Shown: positions 60,226 to 64,000 of the stretch, piece by piece
Position numbering within the stretch: the first letter of the stretch is position 1
How the letters are laid out: each line of letters starts with the position of its first letter
DNA from: Welwitschia mirabilis
Lineage: Eukaryota; Gnetophyta; Gnetopsida; Welwitschiales
Direction of reading: 5' to 3'
Length of the DNA: 64,000 bases
Assembly (NCBI GenBank): GCA_051453625.1
Contig: JBOZIK010000001.1
Span: forward strand, 137,856,275-137,920,274
Notes under the pieces: model-generated
Told to the model about the DNA's origin: nothing
What the model saw: only the letters and a program-made list of their open reading frames with translations
The model's database searches: none
Position numbers and translations under genes: made by a program

Positions 60226-61040
60226 AAAATTAGAATCGTTAAAAACTACATTTGACTCATAATGTTCATTAGCATTAAGGGATCCAAACTCTTCAGTTAC
60301 TACTTTTGTCTTAGATGTAGATTTAATCTTATCCCAAGGTATCTGATAGAAGTCTAAAGTATGACCACTTCTTCTACATTATGAGCATTGATATTTGTTT
60401 TTGTTTGAAGTAGCAGTATGCAAAACTTGCTTCTTATTTGGTAGAGTTTGATTAGGTTTCTTTTGTTGTTTTTGTAAAGCCTTATCCTTTTCATGATGTA
60501 ATGTCTTTAACAGATGAGAGTTATCGGAAGACTACTTATGTTTAGGAGGAGATCCATAAGAATGAGAAACTTTGCAAGCCACATCAAAGGATGAGGAGTC
60601 TATGAAGTTAAACTAAGCTTTTGCACTAATAAGATCTTTGCTAAGTATATCAAAGCTCGTATTAGGTAGCAACTTATTTCCATGAATAAATAGGATGTAG
60701 CTATGAAGAAATGAATCCTCCAAACAATAACAAATCAAGTTGACATAATTTATTCAAATGTTTCAGGTTGGATATATCTAAGCAACCTTTGTTTTAATAT
60801 CAATTATCTAAGCTACAAGTTGATACATTTTACTTCTTTCATAGTGAAGGTTGTTCATGCTTGTAATGAGATTAATCAGCTTGAGATCATTCTTTGCATA
60901 AAAGATTTTCACAAAGTGCCATAATTAGTGTAATAAGACTTACTTCTATCAACCAACTTTTTATGTAAAGTAGCCACTAATTTTCACATTATTTCTGTGA
61001 GCTTGTAACCAATAGATTTCCATGCCTTTTCTTCATTTGA

Positions 61041-61840
61041 TTCTTGAAGAATAATATGTTCTTTTTTGGAAAAAATGTATCNNNNNNNNNNNNNNNNNNN
61101 NNNNNNNNNNNNNNNNNNNNNNNNNNNNNNNNNNNNNNNNNNNNNNNNNNNNNNNNNNNNNNNNNNNNNNNNNNNNNNNNNNNNNNNNNNNNNNNNNNNN
61201 NNNNNNNNNNNNNNNNNNNNNNNNNNNNNNNNNNNNNNNNNNNNNNNNNNNNNNNNNNNNNNNNNNNNNNNNNNNNNNNNNNNNNNNNNNNNNNNNNNNN
61301 NNNNNNNNNNNNNNNNNNNNNNNNNNNNNNNNNNNNNNNNNNNNNNNNNNNNNNNNNNNNNNNNNNNNNNNNNNNNNNNNNNNNNNNNNNNNNNNNNNNN
61401 NNNNNNNNNNNNNNNNNNNNNNNNNNNNNNNNNNNNNNNNNNNNNNNNNNNNNNNNNNNNNNNNNNNNNNNNNNNNNNNNNNNNNNNNNNNNNNNNNNNN
61501 NNNNNNNNNNNNNNNNNNNNNNNNNNNNNNNNNNNNNNNNNNNNNNNNNNNNNNNNNNNNNNNNNNNNNNNNNNNNNNNNNNNNNNNNNNNNNNNNNNNN
61601 NNNNNNNNNNNNNNNNNNNNNNNNNNNNNNNNNNNNNNNNNNNNNNNNNNNNNNNNNNNNNNNNNNNNNNNNNNNNNNNNNNNNNNNNNNNNNNNNNNNN
61701 NNNNNNNNNNNNNNNNNNNNNNNNNNNNNNNNNNNNNNNNNNNNNNNNNNNNNNNNNNNNNNNNNNNNNNNNNNNNNNNNNNNNNNNNNNNNNNNNNNNT
61801 TCTTGAAGAATAATATGTTCTTTTTTGGAAAAAATGTATC
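61041..61840. other. 718-N gap (61082-61799) with identical 41-bp flanks
   Basis: 61041-61081 and 61800-61840 are identical (start TTCTTGAAGAATAATATG, end GGAAAAAATGTATC). Either the assembler failed to join an overlap or a collapsed repeat lies here. Open frames spanning the N run are artefacts. Confidence 0.9.
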
Positions 61841-61990
61841 GAAACCATATATGTGCATTGTTGACATAAAATTCTCATTCCAATCCTCTCAACTCTAATC
61901 ATCATGCAAGATTACTCTAAGGTTGGCCATTATTCTAGTAGTTACAAATGGTATGAAGCTCTCTAATAAGATCTAGAATCTACCTTTCGA

Positions 61991-64000
61991 TGTCAAAGCC
62001 ATGATGAATACTAAAAAATAGAGGAAGAAGGATTGATAAGTTATGAGGTAAAGTTAAATTCTAGAGGGATCTTGCTCACATTCACTACTAAAAAGATGAT
62101 CTATCCAATACACAAAGAGAACTTCTTAAAAATCCAAAGATGAAAAAAATGAAGATAATGATATAGTCACTTGAAAAGGGATCTTGCTCTCATCCAAAAT
62201 TTCAAAATGATCTATCCAAGTCATAATGTAAATAAAATAAAAGAAAAAGAAAGTTCACAATGGAAAGGTATAGTCATAATGGAAAGGAATTATTTCCAAA
62301 AATTTAAGTGATCTATCCAAACCACAATTTGTGATAATTAGGATAAACCCCTCAAACCATGCAAAACGTACATGCATGAGAATGATCAAGGTAATTTGTT
62401 AAAGAGTTTTTAATGTGAGTGAGATCAATTTTAACACAAAGGGGACTAATTTGATTATTAGATGATGAAAATGTAGATTTATTAATTTTAATGTCTGCTC
62501 CTAAATCTAGGTAGTGATCGTGTCCTCTCCAAAGGTGATACCCTTGTCTCCTAAGGGAGTAAAAGGACAAAAATGTGAATCATGTTAGTAGGGATTTTAA
62601 GTTATCAACCAGTTTGGGTTGCCTCAGCTCTATATCCCCCTTATGGGAGAGTACCATGCAATGTTGGTAACCTAATTATACTTTAGACTTAGTAATTTTT
62701 AAGATTGATTATACTTATGACTCCTCGTTAACTTAATGATAAAATTAAAATAAACCCTACCATTGTTCCTCCAGTCTTTACCCAGTATACCCTTCATTAC
62801 CAAGATGTACATGGGAATTTGGACCTCAGGACGTCCAAGACGTTTTTGCTTAAGAGAGACACAATTCTCTATATGGCTTAAACTTCATAGTTAAGGTAGT
62901 TAAAACTACACAATAAGCTCAAAGGGCAGTGTAGCCTAACATAGATCTCTATCTACATAAGGCTCCTCATGCTTGCCCCCAACCAAAACTTGTTACCAGT
63001 GTAAAATGTGATGTTTATAATGGTGAAAGTAATTTCTAATTTTACCCTTAATTATAAAAAATTAAAAATTTAATATGACAAAGAGAAAAGGAAAATACGA
63101 AAGAACACACACAAGAACAAGGTATGATTTGGTATAGTTAGGCTAAATGGATCTTTCTCAACATCCCAAAATTAACTTAATTTATCCAAATCACAAGAAA
63201 TAGTTTAAGTAAGAGAAAATCATTTTAAGTGGATCTTTCTCCACATTGCAAAATGGACTTGATGAGAGAAAAAAATAAGGTTAAGGGCTTACAATTTACA
63301 AAAATATCCAAAAACCTTTAAAAATCATAAAAATATGCTTAAAAACTAAGTTGGGAGGTTATAAGTGCAAAAAATACCTAAAAAACTAAAAAAAACAAAA
63401 AAAAAAAAAAAAGCTCAAAATAGCAAAAAGGCTAAAACTACTTGTGTGTGTAAAACAAGGCTAATGGTTGAGCAATAGCTAGCTAAACTACATGAGTGCA
63501 AAATTTGACAATGGCTGAGCTATGGCTTAGTTAAATTACATGTGCATAGAAAGGGGCAAAAACTAAGCATCAAAAAAATTGCATGTACATAGGTTTAAAA
63601 GTTTGTGGCAACAAATTTGAAACAATGCATTTTTGAACCCATTGAGGATTGAACTTGAGATCTATGTCTTCAAAAAAGAATCCTTACCATTACACCAATG
63701 ATTTTTTAGTGATTTTAAGAAATCCTTCAAAACAATACTAAAAACAAATTTTGACAGCACACTCTGATTTGAATGGTGGTGGTCAATGGTGGAGGATAGG
63801 TAAGCGGTAAGCTAACTGTGTGCTAGGATTAGAAAATATAATGGTTGTGCAAAAGGTAAGCATAAGATCACAGATAGAGGTGTGTCTCATAGTTTAGAAT
63901 CATAAGGACTGATAATTTTACATAAGGCAGTCAGACAAGCAACAGAGGCTTAGAATAGCAGAGTGCGCAACGAAAAAAAAGGCACTATGGAACGTGTGGG
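61991..64000. other. leader/LTR-like region upstream of the copia gag, with repeated motif
   Basis: No gene. A motif like GGATCTTTCTCCACATT, followed about 12-20 bases on by ATCTATCCAA, recurs at about 62068, 62178, 62290 (partial), 63150 and 63230. Position beyond gag on the minus strand suggests the 5' leader or LTR. No LTR end was identified. An A-run lies at about 63390-63412. Confidence 0.5.
63641..63702 (-). repeat. tRNA-like / SINE-like sequence
   Basis: The minus strand reads TTGGTGTAATGGTAAGG (box A-like, 63698-63682) and AAGTTCAATCC (box B-like, 63656-63646) with suitable spacing. The acceptor stem cannot be folded convincingly, so it is a decayed tRNA gene or a tRNA-derived SINE head rather than a working tRNA. 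Confidence 0.4.

Larger units (their letters stand above)
59290..61990 (-). mobile_element. internally deleted copia element (gag-protease, most of pol missing)
   Basis: Minus strand order is gag, zinc knuckle, protease, GAG-pre-integrase remnant, integrase C-terminal linker, RT start, RNase H end, LTR R2. The integrase core and nearly all of RT are missing. One frame runs from the integrase linker (SPSNSIGSPTKDVKT, about 59660) through the RT start (EEYHTLVENCTWELI, about 59430-59390) straight into the RNase H end (HKIKELIQHEVITLI, then IPSREKFQYF). The deletion is therefore in frame. A 718-N gap lies in gag. Confidence 0.78.

Noticed and set aside
60989-61905. Open frames of 246-292 codons on both strands across the 718-N gap
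   Set aside because: They consist almost entirely of N; only the duplicated 41-bp flanks are real sequence.

Overview
This window looks like nuclear DNA from a seed plant with a large, repeat-rich genome. It is A+T-rich and carries plant-type retroelements: a Tekay-like Ty3/gypsy element, SIRE-like Ty1/copia elements, L1-type LINEs, a tRNA-derived SINE and a miniature LTR element. Nearly all are heavily decayed. Stop codons inside otherwise readable frames are mostly explained by single C-to-T or G-to-A changes, and CpG is rare except in one block. Old, un-purged elements suggest a gymnosperm-like genome, but that is inference. There is no sign of bacterial or organellar genes.

Layout. 1-663 is a copia-type LTR fragment with a short tandem array. 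785-6185 is a minus-strand Ty3/gypsy element with one complete LTR. 6186-12400 is A+T-rich sequence without recognisable genes. 12400-15560 is a plus-strand LINE. 15880-29480 holds three minus-strand copies of one LINE family. The middle copy preserves a readable ORF1 and the start of ORF2; the two copies that keep their 3' ends encode a J-domain (DnaJ-type) at the C-terminus of ORF2. 31150-34480 is another plus-strand LINE.

At about 34490 the composition changes abruptly: CpG returns, and a G-box, an inverted W-box pair, a telo-box and a mini-uORF precede an ATG at 35210. This is the best candidate for a host gene 5' end. It runs rightward through introns that hold a SINE, sequencing gaps and possibly a U12-type (AT-AC) splice site. 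Its product is not identified and its splicing does not close cleanly.

38800-64000 returns to repeats: a TRIM-like element (41063-41374), a gypsy gag remnant, and several minus-strand copia elements. These include a pol remnant (integrase, RT, RNase H) followed by a possible envelope-like third ORF and an LTR, and an internally deleted gag-protease element that has apparently landed beside it. Seven runs of N interrupt the window, and two of them are flanked by exact or near-exact duplications that look like assembly artefacts.

The most interesting signal is the J-domain at the end of the LINE ORF2. It is present in two diverged copies at equivalent positions, aligned without gaps.
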